This document shows, piece after piece, positions 39,601-46,845 of a stretch of DNA of 64,000 bases. The notes below the pieces were generated by a model. The model made no database searches and had not been told where the DNA came from. It was given only the letters and a program-made list of their open reading frames with translations. The position numbers and the translations under genes were made by a program. The stretch is from JABDLO01 sp041749255 (lineage in GTDB: Bacteria; Bacteroidota; Bacteroidia; Chitinophagales; Saprospiraceae), in the NCBI GenBank assembly GCA_041749255.1, contig JBGTBR010000089.1:62001-126000 (forward strand). The letters run 5' to 3'. Numbering within the stretch: position 1 is the first letter of the stretch; every line of letters starts with the position of its first letter.

Positions 39601-40210
39601 ACCTTCGTATGATCTGATAGTTATAAAGTTGATCACAGGTCAAAGGTACAATCTGCGTTCCCAATAAGAACAATTCTGGATTGTCATCACAATTGTCTTC
39701 CACATCTGGAATAGGTAAATCACTCGTTGTTAAGCAAGTTACAATTTCTTCTTCGCAAATAATAACTGGGGGATCCTTATCCTCTACCAATAAATGGGCC
39801 CAACAGGTTCTTCCTGAAATATTATCAGTAAGTATGGCTTTTAGTTCCATACCTACATATTGTCCAGAGACTATGTTGCCCATCAACACTTCCCCGTCTT
39901 TGGTTTCTAACCGGACTGAATAATCACCACCATTTACAATTACTCCAATGTGCTCTGGAAGTACTTCAATGGCACAATCACCGTCCAAAGACATATTTAC
40001 ATGCCCGAAACAGGCAATATAATCTTCAGATAACAGCAATTCCTTACCCAGAACACCCTCTTCAGATGTTGAGTTTGGAATCAATTTTAAATGGTCATCA
40101 ATCAGTAATTTTGTATCTTTTGTATGTGAGGTTAAGCCTGCAAATACTAATACACCCATGATGGCAACGACTAAAGTTACCAATGCTCTCTTTTCGGCTG
40201 GTTTTTTCAT
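33656..40210 (-). CDS. Giant secreted HYR-repeat protein with dockerin-like segment and T9SS sorting domain (paralogue 2)
   Basis: A 2184-residue exported protein. It begins with a signal peptide or anchor (RALVTLVVAIMGVLVFAGL, about residues 8-26). Much of the rest is beta-sandwich HYR/Ig-like modules with conserved cysteines, often opening DxxPPV-C and ending TVxDxSGNxSxC. Four consecutive modules of about 80 residues (about 1086-1412) are clear tandem repeats. A carboxypeptidase-regulatory-like segment (GGVVTNAQGENVEGVKIKV) precedes a dockerin-like segment near residues 1850-1900 (AADVDNNKTISSTDLITLRKVL). The last 80 or so residues (STSPNPWAEYTDVSFYIS) form a T9SS sorting domain. The segment from EWWCSEL through the HYR modules aligns by eye with the neighbour at 27175, so the pair arose by duplication. 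Likely surface adhesion or matrix, but unproven. Confidence 0.88.
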   Translation of the reverse strand: MKKPAEKRALVTLVVAIMGVLVFAGLTSHTKDTKLLIDDHLKLIPNSTSEEGVLGKELLLSEDYIACFGHVNMSLDGDCAIEVLPEHIGVIVNGGDYSVRLETKDGEVLMGNIVSGQYVGMELKAILTDNISGRTCWAHLLVEDKDPPVIICEEEIVTCLTTSDLPIPDVEDNCDDNPELFLLGTQIVPLTCDQLYNYQIIRRFVAVDESGNQSEECEHIINVSRIVVDLIDFPANLTRDDMTALECNQFDSDENGFPLVSVSGVPSYEGVDIYPYFENLCNIAVTFKDHAIVDPKNCKTKLIRTWKVLEWWCSELIISEHNQIIEISDQIPPEIEPLPDVEITTTPHACEGEYLLPSIVAEDDCNNDNIKVDIDYPGGFISNQNGGVKVKLPFGENRIVYFVYDWCGNLVTDTFYVEVIDETPPVAVCISFSVVSLDENGYAKVPASAFDNGSFDECEIDYFEVRRKDLGAQCEDENQFNGEVFNPYAEFCCADAGTRVVVELQVWDKAGNSNRCWVEIEVQDKIPPVITPPNDMTIFCHEPYDVNDLSIYGEAEVFDVCGFDLVEEVEVLVDQCGVGEIIRTFTASDSNGEAVATQTIYVINPKPFDMDPDNWPLDFESDEFCGDADTDPENLPPGFQFPILDFGACDLVAMTYHDQRFFSSGIDSVCFKILRTWYVVDWCQLDEGGEALKWVYHQTIRIYNSEAPELTGSLDTIVQCAISCEEGLVTLEQSAMDDCTPDSELRWKLDVDLDSDGTIDEQYSGNGHEASVTDGFPIGSHTLIWLFYDRCGNIVTGKQILVINPCISPKAILITGIAVALNPMDTSGDGIIDTEMACIWADEFDASSYHPCGIDYEFSFSPDSIVTELCFDCFSLGLNKVPIYIVDIFGNYDVVIIDVDVQDNNGVDFCMDPRDCIIYPPDTTLMDCIDQFDPAPLGSMPIVDPDCICTDYEITFEDEIVDNYPNESCTFIIRTWRVQFNCGPNPIVGTHIQQINVFNLLPPDLTIPDDITLETSDETCEAEASDLALATSVNSCNSGVIITNSYNGNGPDANDFYPIGVTEVIFTAVDSCGNETMDTLRVTVNDGTPPVCIPQDITVFLDSFGMVVVEASEIDGGSFDLCGVIDSLAISKSAFDCDDIGDNIVTLTVIDDSGNSSECEATITVIDTIAPICEVQDIIVLVDEEGFTFITPEMVDVGSFDPCGDIVGYELSRDSFSCEDSGTIIEIILTLTDNSGNTTDCMVNVTVEDNVAPVCVVLDTIVVIIGESNEVIITPGDVDNGSFDLCGIIVDSLLSKTLFTCDDLGANLVIYTVTDNSGNTSTCELTVIVEDGTMLMCIPMDITIYLDENGMASITPDDVNGGSAGGCFNDIVLTIDKDTFDCDDQGQNMVTLTVTDSNDNESECVAIVTVIDSIPPMLECENITLSCLDFDGDFEGLVGYSVIDNCDGEEVMVNVTVLVDATNECGIGVLTRRITVTDASGNVEICDQIITIEGPEDVFGEANITPPTSEIILTDCQSPGDLGDFGGEPVIDVENVDCADVEVTFSDMLLTAGNACNDTIIRTYTIIDRCQFDGVTMAGMWVYMQTIVIQDLIAPVVVAPADVTLSGTLSTETCEFNFNIAQFSASDNCTPFDELVFTNDSPFADDNNSIDITGDYPPGTYIISVTATDLCGNVGEDSFSLTIPDTMLTLPCGKIFAAITDNQTVTVNVNSIVITTNPCYDYSNLVYSFSNVSSNVPTITFDCDDVFMPGDPGGPHKENPIYAWRGGMIVDECESQVQVTDGNNFCPDGLVAGGVVTNAQGENVEGVKIKVSGDMEVEKTTNANGFFVIDDLEYGANITIEPYKNDDVLNGLSTLDLVRIQRHIMGTEPLAGSYQLIAADVDNNKTISSTDLITLRKVLLGVLDAFPENTSWRMIDRKYQFPDNENLFYEEWPESIELLHFDSPTTVQFTGIKIGDVDYSARVNSRQISTRNTLQSVIFEVVHQDGQLIIRANEDMKATGMQFSLTGISESQVIHSSMEGFSSSNYNINKNGTLHLSWNTSGGNYVHISKGDEIFVIPGLNPGSLKLVQDRLPSEVYILSDEVMITKSIEMNEVLEIHALSILSTSPNPWAEYTDVSFYISYEDHVVMNFYDSNGRFLHQKLIQAVHGRNDVRIDRSDLPATGMILYEVASSKEIQQGKMILLK
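35975..36955 (-). repeat. Four tandem coding repeats of about 240-255 bases
   Basis: Within the 2184-aa gene, four modules of about 80 residues follow each other with starts near 36955, 36715, 36475 and 36220, ending near 35975. Each has a C-x-x-x-DI-x-V/I opening, a GSFDxCG centre (GGSAGGC in the fourth), an S/D-x-x-x-F-x-C-D/E-D core, and a TVxDxxxNxSxC end. Divergence between copies is large, so this is old duplication rather than recent slippage. Confidence 0.75.
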
Positions 40211-40333
40211 AAATTCCGTGTGTAAGTGGTTATTAAATACTTTTACATCTCTTCACAGCAATTGCTGTCCACAACACTAATATCGGTTCTCAGGAAAGTT
40301 AAATGTGAATAAAATTTCTAATTATATTCAAAA

Positions 40334-40341
40334 CAAATATA
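40334..40341 (-). promoter_or_regulatory. Candidate -7 element for the 2184-aa gene
   Basis: On the minus strand this reads TATATTTG, an exact TAnnTTTG match, about 124 bases before the start codon at 40210. No TTTG is found 19 bases further upstream, so the assignment rests on the -7 element and position. Confidence 0.35.
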
Positions 40342-40410
40342 TAAATAATAGTTAAATGTGTATATATGTATTACGATTTTTTTTTATTCATTTAAAATAT
40401 AATATGTAAA

Positions 40411-41598
40411 ATGAGTTATTTACGGGTCTGGTTAAAGAAAGGAAAGGAGAAAATCATCGAAAAAAATCACCAGTGGATGTTTTCAGGAGCTGTATTTAAG
40501 GTGGAGGATAACATTAAAGAAGGTGATATTGTGAGGGTTTTAGACCATAAAAATCACTTTTTATGCCTTGCATTCTATCATCAATCTAACATTGCTCTAA
40601 GGATCATATCCAGAGAAGAGGGATTGATTAACCAGGCATTTTGGATTAAAAAAATAAAAGATGCTATTTCACTCAGGAATGTCATTGGTCTGCCTTCATC
40701 CATTACCAACGCCTACAGGTTATTTCACGGAGAAGGTGATTCTGTTTCCGGACTGATCATCGATGTATATAATACTGCGGTTGTCATCCAAAGCCATCAT
40801 AAAGGTATTGCAAATTGTATTGAGGATATCAGTAAGGCCCTTTTACAATTGATGAATGGGACAATTAATCATTTATATCATATCAATGAAAATCGTGCTG
40901 TTAAAGCAGCAATGGACGACTCATATATATATGGTGGCTCAGATGGCTTAATTTCCGGTGAAATAGTGGAAAATGGAAACGTATTCGCTGTTGATTGGGA
41001 GTCAGGTCAAAAAACGGGATTTTTCCTGGATCAGAGAGAAAACCGTACAATCGTAAAACAATACTGCCAAAATAAAAAAGTTCTCAATTGTTATTCTTAC
41101 TCTGGAGGATTTTCAATTTATGCAGCAGCAGGTGGTGCTAAAGAAGTCACTTCTGTCGATATTTCCCGACCGGCATTGGATTTATTGGAAAAAAATATCA
41201 CCCTTAATCCTTCTTTGCATGACACATTGTTTAAAACAGAGCACGCTGACGTCATGGATTTTTTAAAATCAGACCAAAGCGAAGGCTTTGATGTAATTAT
41301 CGTTGACCCCCCGGCATTTGCCAAAAACATATCAAAACGCCACAACGCTATTATGGCTTATAAAAGATTAAACGCTCTGGCCATTTCCAAAATAAATAAA
41401 AAAGGTCTGATATTTACATTTTCCTGCTCCCAGGTTGTCGATACGGATCTTTTTACTCACACCATAACATCTGCAGCCATGGAAGCCGGAAAGAATATTA
41501 GGATTTTGGGGAAACTTATGCAGGGACCGGATCACCCTATTAATATTTTTCATCAGGAAACTTCCTATTTAAAAGGACTAAAACTTTATGTAGAATAA
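40411..41598 (+). CDS. rlmI: Class I SAM-dependent rRNA methyltransferase, RlmI-type
   Basis: This enzyme family methylates a cytosine in 23S rRNA (m5C1962 in E. coli). The 395-residue product has an N-terminal PUA domain (LKKGKEKIIEKNHQWMFSGAV), an intermediate domain (AYRLFHGEGDSVSGLIIDVY), and a Rossmann methyltransferase. The SAM site is VLNCYSYSGGFSIYAAAGGAKEV, motif IV is VIIVDPPAFAK, and the catalytic cysteine is in FTFSCSQVVD. All match the family in order and length. It stands alone between the giant secreted gene (divergent) and a 307-base spacer. Exact position specificity cannot be read from sequence. Confidence 0.93.
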   Translation: MSYLRVWLKKGKEKIIEKNHQWMFSGAVFKVEDNIKEGDIVRVLDHKNHFLCLAFYHQSNIALRIISREEGLINQAFWIKKIKDAISLRNVIGLPSSITNAYRLFHGEGDSVSGLIIDVYNTAVVIQSHHKGIANCIEDISKALLQLMNGTINHLYHINENRAVKAAMDDSYIYGGSDGLISGEIVENGNVFAVDWESGQKTGFFLDQRENRTIVKQYCQNKKVLNCYSYSGGFSIYAAAGGAKEVTSVDISRPALDLLEKNITLNPSLHDTLFKTEHADVMDFLKSDQSEGFDVIIVDPPAFAKNISKRHNAIMAYKRLNALAISKINKKGLIFTFSCSQVVDTDLFTHTITSAAMEAGKNIRILGKLMQGPDHPINIFHQETSYLKGLKLYVE

Positions 41599-41905
41599 TG
41601 ATATGGATCTCTATTACAATATGAAACAAATATTCCCTTTCACCATTCTAATCTTGATTCATCCGTGATAAAAAATGGCGAGTGATTTCTCTATAAGATA
41701 AAAGACTCACCTCCTGTAGTGACTGATATATGATTGAATTCTTTACCAAATCGCTCCTAAAATCCAAGACAAGAAATATGCTAATTTTGTGAGTTTTAAA
41801 AAATTTATCGGCATATTTTGAATCATTCTATTATACCGATATGTTATATCTATAATACAACAATAATCAGTGTTCTTTTTATTATAAAATAATTAACCGT
41901 CCAGG
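41599..41905. other. Spacer without a supported gene
   Basis: Just over 300 AT-rich bases between rlmI and the ArsC-like gene. I see no terminator with a T-tract, no tRNA and no ORF with coding character. A promoter for the downstream gene is presumably here but I could not place it. Confidence 0.5.
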
Positions 41906-42265
41906 ATGAGAACAAACTCAAGAGAAATATTGATTTATTACAATCCGTTGTCCAGCCTTGACAAAAAAACCATTGCTTATGCCAGAACCATGAGTCCTCA
42001 TGTTCGATTTATATCTCACGACAAAAATCCAAGCACCTCTACAGCATGGCAATACATGCTCAAGGCTATGAAATTAGAGGCTAAAGAACTCCTTAACAAA
42101 GCTGATCCTGAATATCAGATCAAGTTGAGAGGTAAAGAATACGACCATGAAGGATGGTTAAACATATTGATCAACAATCCCCACCTCATAAAAGCACCAA
42201 TAGCGATCAAAGGCAATATAGTAATGCTTATCAATAGTCCGACAGACATTTTACGGCTAAAATAG
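41906..42265 (+). CDS. ArsC/Spx-like thioredoxin-fold protein without the catalytic cysteine
   Basis: A 119-residue protein with the arsenate reductase/Spx fold. It starts EILIYYNPLSSLDKKTIAYA, in place of the usual IYHNPxCSxSR pattern. It ends NNPHLIKAPIAIKGN, matching the family's 'NPxLIxRPIV' segment. The position of the catalytic cysteine is serine (Ser16) and there is no cysteine anywhere in the protein. It therefore cannot use the family's thiol chemistry and may act by binding a partner, as Spx does with RNA polymerase. No Spx CxxC is present either. It ends before a strong bidirectional terminator shared with the tRNA-Arg gene on the other strand. Confidence 0.75.
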   Translation: MRTNSREILIYYNPLSSLDKKTIAYARTMSPHVRFISHDKNPSTSTAWQYMLKAMKLEAKELLNKADPEYQIKLRGKEYDHEGWLNILINNPHLIKAPIAIKGNIVMLINSPTDILRLK

Positions 42266-42311
42266 ACAAGTGTAAAAAATGGTGTAAGAAAAGACAACAG
42301 TAAAGTGGTTA

Positions 42312-42351
42312 AAAAAAGAACTCTCAAAGATATCATTGAGAGTTCTTTTTT
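42312..42351. terminator. Bidirectional terminator
   Basis: A perfect stem AAGAACTCTCAA / TTGAGAGTTCTT with a ten-base loop, flanked by A7 on one side and T7 on the other. It can stop the ArsC-like gene on the plus strand and the tRNA-Arg gene on the minus strand. Confidence 0.9.
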
Positions 42352-42352
42352 G

Positions 42353-42426
42353 TGACTCCGTCAGGATTCGAACCTGAGACCTACTGATTAGAAGTCAGTT
42401 GCTCTATCCAGCTGAGCTACGGAGCC
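42353..42426 (-). tRNA. tRNA-Arg (anticodon TCT)
   Basis: On the minus strand the acceptor arms GGCTCCG and CGGAGTC pair with one wobble or mismatch at most. The D-arm is AGCTCAGCTGGATAGAGCA. The anticodon stem ACTGA / TCAGT holds the loop CTTCTAA with anticodon TCT, and the T-arm contains GGTTCGAATCC. The discriminator base is A. The 3' CCA is not encoded, so it must be added after transcription, and a cca gene is present at 6242. Confidence 0.97.
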
Positions 42427-42465
42427 AAAAAACACCTTGTATTTCTACTTTTTCCAAAAGAAGTG

Positions 42466-42496
42466 CAAAAATATTAAAGTAAACGGAAGTAGCAAA
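42466..42496 (-). promoter_or_regulatory. Bacteroidota-type promoter of tRNA-Arg
   Basis: On the minus strand TTTG, exactly 19 bases, then TATTTTTG. This matches the Bacteroidota primary sigma factor consensus TTTG-N19-TAnnTTTG in every defined position. The -7 element ends 39 bases before the mature tRNA 5' end, leaving a short 5' leader for RNase P to remove. Confidence 0.8.
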
Positions 42497-42632
42497 CTAT
42501 TTATTCCGGAATTAACCCATATCAATCCTTTAAACAACTTTTATACGATATTCATCTTAGATATTGCCTGCTTCTTTGAAACAAATTATATTAGGGTTTT
42601 TTTCAAATGTGATCAGAAAAGATCATTTCCAT

Positions 42633-43325
42633 ATGGTAAATTCATCGAATGTTCAGATTCATGCTTCCTGGAAGAGTGAGTTAAAAGAAGAGTTTGAAAA
42701 ACCCTATTTTGTACAAATAAAAGAGTATTTACTAAGAGAAAAGAGGGAAAAAGTCATCTACCCTCCCGGCTCTCTCATCTTTAATGCTTTTAACCTGACT
42801 TCTTTTGACCGGGTAAAAGTAGTCATCCTGGGGCAGGATCCTTATCACGGTCCCGGTGAAGCAATGGGTTTGAGTTTTTCAGTACCCTCAGGTGTCAGGA
42901 TACCGCCTTCTCTTAAAAATATTTTTAAAGAATTAAATACCGATTGCGACATACCTATACCTAAACATGGTGATCTTTCGAATTGGGCAACACAGGGCGT
43001 ACTTCTGCTCAATGCCATGCTGACAGTAGAACATAAAAACCCGGGAAGCCATAAAAATATTGGATGGCAACAATTTACAGATACCGTCATTGCAAAACTT
43101 TCTCAAAAAAGATCCGGTCTGGTATTTTTGTTGTGGGGTAATTTTGCCAAAAATAAGGGATCAATGATCGACCGCAATAAACACCTGGTGTTGGAAGCGG
43201 CACACCCATCTCCTCTTGCCGGAGGTGCATTTTTTGGATGCAGGCATTTCTCTAAAACGAATGCATATATTACTCATCAGGGACTGGAAGCCATAGATTG
43301 GCGGATACCTGATCTTGTGAAATAA
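42633..43325 (+). CDS. ung: Uracil-DNA glycosylase
   Basis: Ung removes uracil from DNA and starts base excision repair. From the ATG at 42633 the product has 230 residues, the usual length. It contains VVILGQDPYHGPGEAMGLSFSVP, with the catalytic Asp in the QDPYH water-activating motif, then GVLLLNAMLTVE, and the leucine-loop motif HPSPLAGGAFFGCRHFSKTN. An in-frame TTG at 42564 would add 23 residues with no family similarity, so the ATG is preferred. The DUF423 gene follows after 33 bases in the same direction. Confidence 0.96.
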   Translation: MVNSSNVQIHASWKSELKEEFEKPYFVQIKEYLLREKREKVIYPPGSLIFNAFNLTSFDRVKVVILGQDPYHGPGEAMGLSFSVPSGVRIPPSLKNIFKELNTDCDIPIPKHGDLSNWATQGVLLLNAMLTVEHKNPGSHKNIGWQQFTDTVIAKLSQKRSGLVFLLWGNFAKNKGSMIDRNKHLVLEAAHPSPLAGGAFFGCRHFSKTNAYITHQGLEAIDWRIPDLVK

Positions 43326-43358
43326 CATATTAATACACACTTAAAAAAATGTAAACCC

Positions 43359-43763
43359 ATGACACCCTATCAAAAATGGACCCTCGTATCAGTATTTTCA
43401 GGTGTATTGGCCGTTATTTTAGGGGCTTTCGGGGCTCATTCACTTAAACCCTTATTGACTCCGGAACAAATGGGAACGTTTCAAACCGCAAGTTTTTACC
43501 ATTTTACACATACCATTGTTCTCCTGATCATGGCTTTCACTATGAGGTCTTATATCCATCCATACTTGCGATGGGCAGCCATTTTTATTTTCATGGGAAT
43601 AGTCTTCTTTTCCGGATCTTTATATTTGCTGGCCTGCCGTGAAATATTGCAAATGCCTCCCTGGGGTTCGCTGGGTCTTATAACACCTGTAGGTGGTTTA
43701 TTGCTTATTGCAGGTTGGGTGCTTTTTGGGCTTTCTGTTTGGAAAACAAACAAAAACCAATAA
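43359..43763 (+). CDS. DUF423 membrane protein
   Basis: A 134-residue integral membrane protein of the DUF423 (YgdD) family. It has four hydrophobic segments. The signature parts are VLGAFGAHSLKPLLTPEQMGTFQTASFYHFTHT, then SGSLYLLACREI and WGSLGLITPVGGLLLIAGW. The family role is not known to me. It is close downstream of ung and ends eight bases before the convergent serine hydrolase gene, with no room for an independent terminator. Confidence 0.92.
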   Translation: MTPYQKWTLVSVFSGVLAVILGAFGAHSLKPLLTPEQMGTFQTASFYHFTHTIVLLIMAFTMRSYIHPYLRWAAIFIFMGIVFFSGSLYLLACREILQMPPWGSLGLITPVGGLLLIAGWVLFGLSVWKTNKNQ

Positions 43764-43771
43764 GGAGTACA

Positions 43772-45061
43772 TTAGTCATCAATGAGAGCTCCGGCGATTT
43801 GTTTAAACTTCCATGATGTTTGATCTTTGGTGGGTCCCTGGGTTTGTTTCATAATGATACCAATCATTTTTTCAGACGGGTCTGCAAAATATGAGGTATT
43901 AAAATACCCGCCCCACACAAATGTTCCGATACTCCCCAATCCTCCTTTTGCTTTACCTTCAGGCGTTAGAACACCAAAAGCCAAACCGTGATACTGATCA
44001 CCGCCCCCAAATAGATCTCCTGTCTGGTTAGCCATCATACTCTCAATGGTAGTCCGGCTCAATATGCGCACTCCGTTCAATTCTCCACCATTGAGATACA
44101 TTTGCAAAAAGGAAGCATAATCACCCATCGTACCAGATAACCCTGCCCCTCCGGCGAAAAATCTTTTATGTCCCTTCACGGGATAATTCACTTCAAATGA
44201 AGGAGATGAAAAGTTTTTCCAGGCTCCATTCGTATTGTATTGCACAGATACCAATCTCCCGGCCTTATCTTCTGGCAAATAAAAATAGGTATCTTTCATG
44301 CCCAGAGGGTCAAAAATTTTCTCCTTTAAAAATTGATCAAATGGCAATCCTGATATGATCTCGATCAAATATCCCAATACATCCAACCCCATCGAGTAGG
44401 TAAACTTTTCACCAGGGTGATGATGGAGAGGAAGTGATCCCAGTTTTTTAATGACATCTCCTATTTGAATATCATCTTCGGTAAACAATTCAACGATTCC
44501 AGCTTTTTCATAGATCATTTTAATCCTTTCATCGCTGTCAATAGCACCATAACCTACACCGGAAGTATGGGTGAGTAAGTGGCGGATGGTAATTTCACTA
44601 TCCGCAGGGCGTGTAGTGTAGGTCGTATCTGCATAGGTAAAACTTTGCAGTACTCTCGGATTCCTGAATTCCGGAATGAATTTAGAAATGGGGTCATCCA
44701 GCCTGAATTTTCCCTCTTCCCATAACATCATCACAGCAGTAGAAGTAATGGCTTTGGTTTGAGAAGCCAAACGAAATATGTGATCTGTTCGGAGTACTTC
44801 TTTTGTCTCAGCATTTGCAGTGCCAAAAGCTTTATGGTACACGATCTTACCATTTCTGGCTATCAGAGCTGCCACTCCGGGAATTTCTCCTTGCGAAATG
44901 GATCGCATTAACATGTTCTCCAGCCATTGAAGCCTTTCTTCTGAAATTCCTGCTTCCGCCGGTGTAGCTTCATGAAGAGGTGGTGATTTTTTTATTGATT
45001 GGGTTTGACCATGTAAAAAAAAGGAGATGGTTAAAAACCATAGAGCCAGAATAATTCTCAT
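43772..45061 (-). CDS. Serine hydrolase of the beta-lactamase class C / penicillin-binding fold
   Basis: A 429-residue exported protein. Residues 1-20 (RIILALWFLTISFFLHGQT) form a signal peptide. The serine nucleophile is Ser100 in the SxxK motif SQTK (LASQTKAITSTAVMML), followed by the family's HLLTHTSGVGYG and the second motif YSMGLDVLGYLIE, where Tyr is retained. The third motif region reads GGYFNTSY in place of the canonical KTG or HTG. Such proteins are esterases or peptidases as often as beta-lactamases, so activity on antibiotics is not implied. It stands alone, convergent with the DUF423 gene. Confidence 0.9.
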   Translation of the reverse strand: MRIILALWFLTISFFLHGQTQSIKKSPPLHEATPAEAGISEERLQWLENMLMRSISQGEIPGVAALIARNGKIVYHKAFGTANAETKEVLRTDHIFRLASQTKAITSTAVMMLWEEGKFRLDDPISKFIPEFRNPRVLQSFTYADTTYTTRPADSEITIRHLLTHTSGVGYGAIDSDERIKMIYEKAGIVELFTEDDIQIGDVIKKLGSLPLHHHPGEKFTYSMGLDVLGYLIEIISGLPFDQFLKEKIFDPLGMKDTYFYLPEDKAGRLVSVQYNTNGAWKNFSSPSFEVNYPVKGHKRFFAGGAGLSGTMGDYASFLQMYLNGGELNGVRILSRTTIESMMANQTGDLFGGGDQYHGLAFGVLTPEGKAKGGLGSIGTFVWGGYFNTSYFADPSEKMIGIIMKQTQGPTKDQTSWKFKQIAGALIDD

Positions 45062-45175
45062 TTTAAATAGTATTGATTTGCTAATGTGCCAATATAAGCA
45101 TTTTAACCCGGAATATGGATTAGAAAATCTATTACGACTTCACACGGCTTTAAATTAGTCGCTTCAGTTCAAAAC

Positions 45176-45208
45176 TTTGATTGAGTAATTACTGATTTTT
45201 TATACTTT
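45176..45208 (+). promoter_or_regulatory. Weak promoter candidate for the symporter gene
   Basis: TTTG, 21 bases, then TATACTTT, which differs from TAnnTTTG in two positions. It lies 22 bases before the start codon at 45230. The spacing is slightly long, so confidence is low. Confidence 0.3.
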
Positions 45209-45229
45209 TAAATCAAAATTCATGACCAT

Positions 45230-46834
45230 ATGATTCAGTTCATAAGTTTTTTGTTTTTTACATCCCTGGTAGCCTTTTTGGGTTTTTGGAAATTAAGAAA
45301 CGAAAAACTCAATACGAGTGATGGATATTTTCTGGGAGGGCGGAGTTTAACCGGTATAGTAATAGCCGGGTCTATGCTTCTTACCAATATCTCCACTGAA
45401 CATTTACTGGGGATGAATGGCTCGGCTTATAAAAATGGAGCAATCATTATTGCGTGGGAGGTAACTTCTGCTTTAGCCCTTATCGCCGCAGCTTTTTATT
45501 TTGTACCCAGGTATCTGACCATGGGGCTCACCACGATTCCCGAATTTTTGGAGAAAAGATTTGACGGCCACACGCGGACTTTCATGGCCATGCTTTTGAT
45601 CATATCTTTTGTATTCACTCTCCTTCCCATTGTATTGTACACCGGTGCATTATCCATTGAAAGTATTTTTGAAATATCAGAAACGCTTAACATATCCCGT
45701 TCTTCTGCCATATGGCTATGCGTATGGGTTGTCGGTGGAGTTGGTGGGATTTACGCTATTTTCGGAGGCTTAAAAATGGTGGCTTATACCGATGCCATCA
45801 ATGGGATTGGCTTATTAATCGCAGGTCTCGCCATTCCCTGTATTGCTCTTTGGGACATAGGGAATGGTAACATAATTACAGGAATGGATACATTGTATAC
45901 ATTTGCTCCTGAGAAATTCAATGTAGTCAGCAAAGAACCTTCTTTCGGATCGGGAAGCCGTGATAGTATTCTTCCTTTTTCCGTGCTGTTTACGGGTCTT
46001 ATCATCAATCAAATTTATTTTTGGTCTATGCATCAGTCCATCATTCAACGCGCATTGGGTGCTGTAAGTCTGAAAGAAGCCCAAAAAGGTTTATTGTATA
46101 CCGGGATATTGAAAATTTTTATTCCTGTTGTTATTGTATTGCCCGGTATTATCGGCTATTACTATTTTGGAAATGCCCACTATGATCAACCTGATCAGGT
46201 CTACCCCTTGCTTGTCAAAAAATTGCTACCAGCGTGGGCAAGTGGCTTTTTCATTGCTGTGATCATGGGAGCTATCCTGAGTACTTTTAATAGTGCATTA
46301 AATAGTGCGGCTACCATATTCAGTCTGGACGTTTTTAAAAGGCATATCCAGCCACAGGCCTCAGAACAAAAAGTGGTGAGGGTGGGTAAAATCTTGTCTA
46401 CCCTATTGGCTTTAGGAGCTATTTTGATCGCCCCACAGATAGCCAATGCACCAGATGGCTTATACCAGTTATTGCAACAACTCAACGGAATTTTCTTTGT
46501 TCCTATGGCCACAATAATCATAGCGGGATTTTTCATGCCATGGATTTCTGCACAGGCAGCTAAAGCGGGATTATGGTTCGGTTTACTGTTCTACATTGTA
46601 TTCTACTATATAATTCAGGTAGATATCCACTTTGTCCATTTATGGGGCATAGAATTTCTATTGAACATTGTTTTTATGACCATCATTTCCACTTTCTTTC
46701 CTGTGAAAGAGACTTTCACCATTATAGATATAAAGGCCGTAAATGTAACTCCATGGAAATGGTCCAAACCCCTCAGCCTGATTCTGATTATTGTTATAGC
46801 CATAATTTATATTCTTTTAGGTTCAAACCAATAA
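45230..46834 (+). CDS. Sodium:solute symporter (SSS family)
   Basis: A 534-residue inner-membrane sodium-coupled symporter with about 14 helices. It begins like family members with a hydrophobic helix, then NEKLNTSDGYFLGGRSLTG and AGSMLLTNISTEHLLGMNGSAYKNG. Later landmarks are YAIFGGLKMVAYTDAINGIGLL and the sodium-site region AVIMGAILSTFNSALNSAATIFS. The substrate is likely a sugar or polyol, as in SGLT relatives, but cannot be read from sequence. A PfkB kinase gene follows after 11 bases, in the same direction. That suggests the imported solute is phosphorylated by the kinase. Confidence 0.92.
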   Translation: MIQFISFLFFTSLVAFLGFWKLRNEKLNTSDGYFLGGRSLTGIVIAGSMLLTNISTEHLLGMNGSAYKNGAIIIAWEVTSALALIAAAFYFVPRYLTMGLTTIPEFLEKRFDGHTRTFMAMLLIISFVFTLLPIVLYTGALSIESIFEISETLNISRSSAIWLCVWVVGGVGGIYAIFGGLKMVAYTDAINGIGLLIAGLAIPCIALWDIGNGNIITGMDTLYTFAPEKFNVVSKEPSFGSGSRDSILPFSVLFTGLIINQIYFWSMHQSIIQRALGAVSLKEAQKGLLYTGILKIFIPVVIVLPGIIGYYYFGNAHYDQPDQVYPLLVKKLLPAWASGFFIAVIMGAILSTFNSALNSAATIFSLDVFKRHIQPQASEQKVVRVGKILSTLLALGAILIAPQIANAPDGLYQLLQQLNGIFFVPMATIIIAGFFMPWISAQAAKAGLWFGLLFYIVFYYIIQVDIHFVHLWGIEFLLNIVFMTIISTFFPVKETFTIIDIKAVNVTPWKWSKPLSLILIIVIAIIYILLGSNQ

Positions 46835-46845
46835 AAAGGCATTGT

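Noticed and set aside
42564..42632. TTG-initiated 23-codon extension of ung
   Set aside because: Ung proteins begin close to the ATG at 42633, which gives the normal length of 230 residues.
46573..46845. In-frame 91-codon extension of the PfkB kinase
   Set aside because: It lies entirely inside the symporter gene in another frame and has no family similarity; the kinase fold begins at the ATG at 46846.
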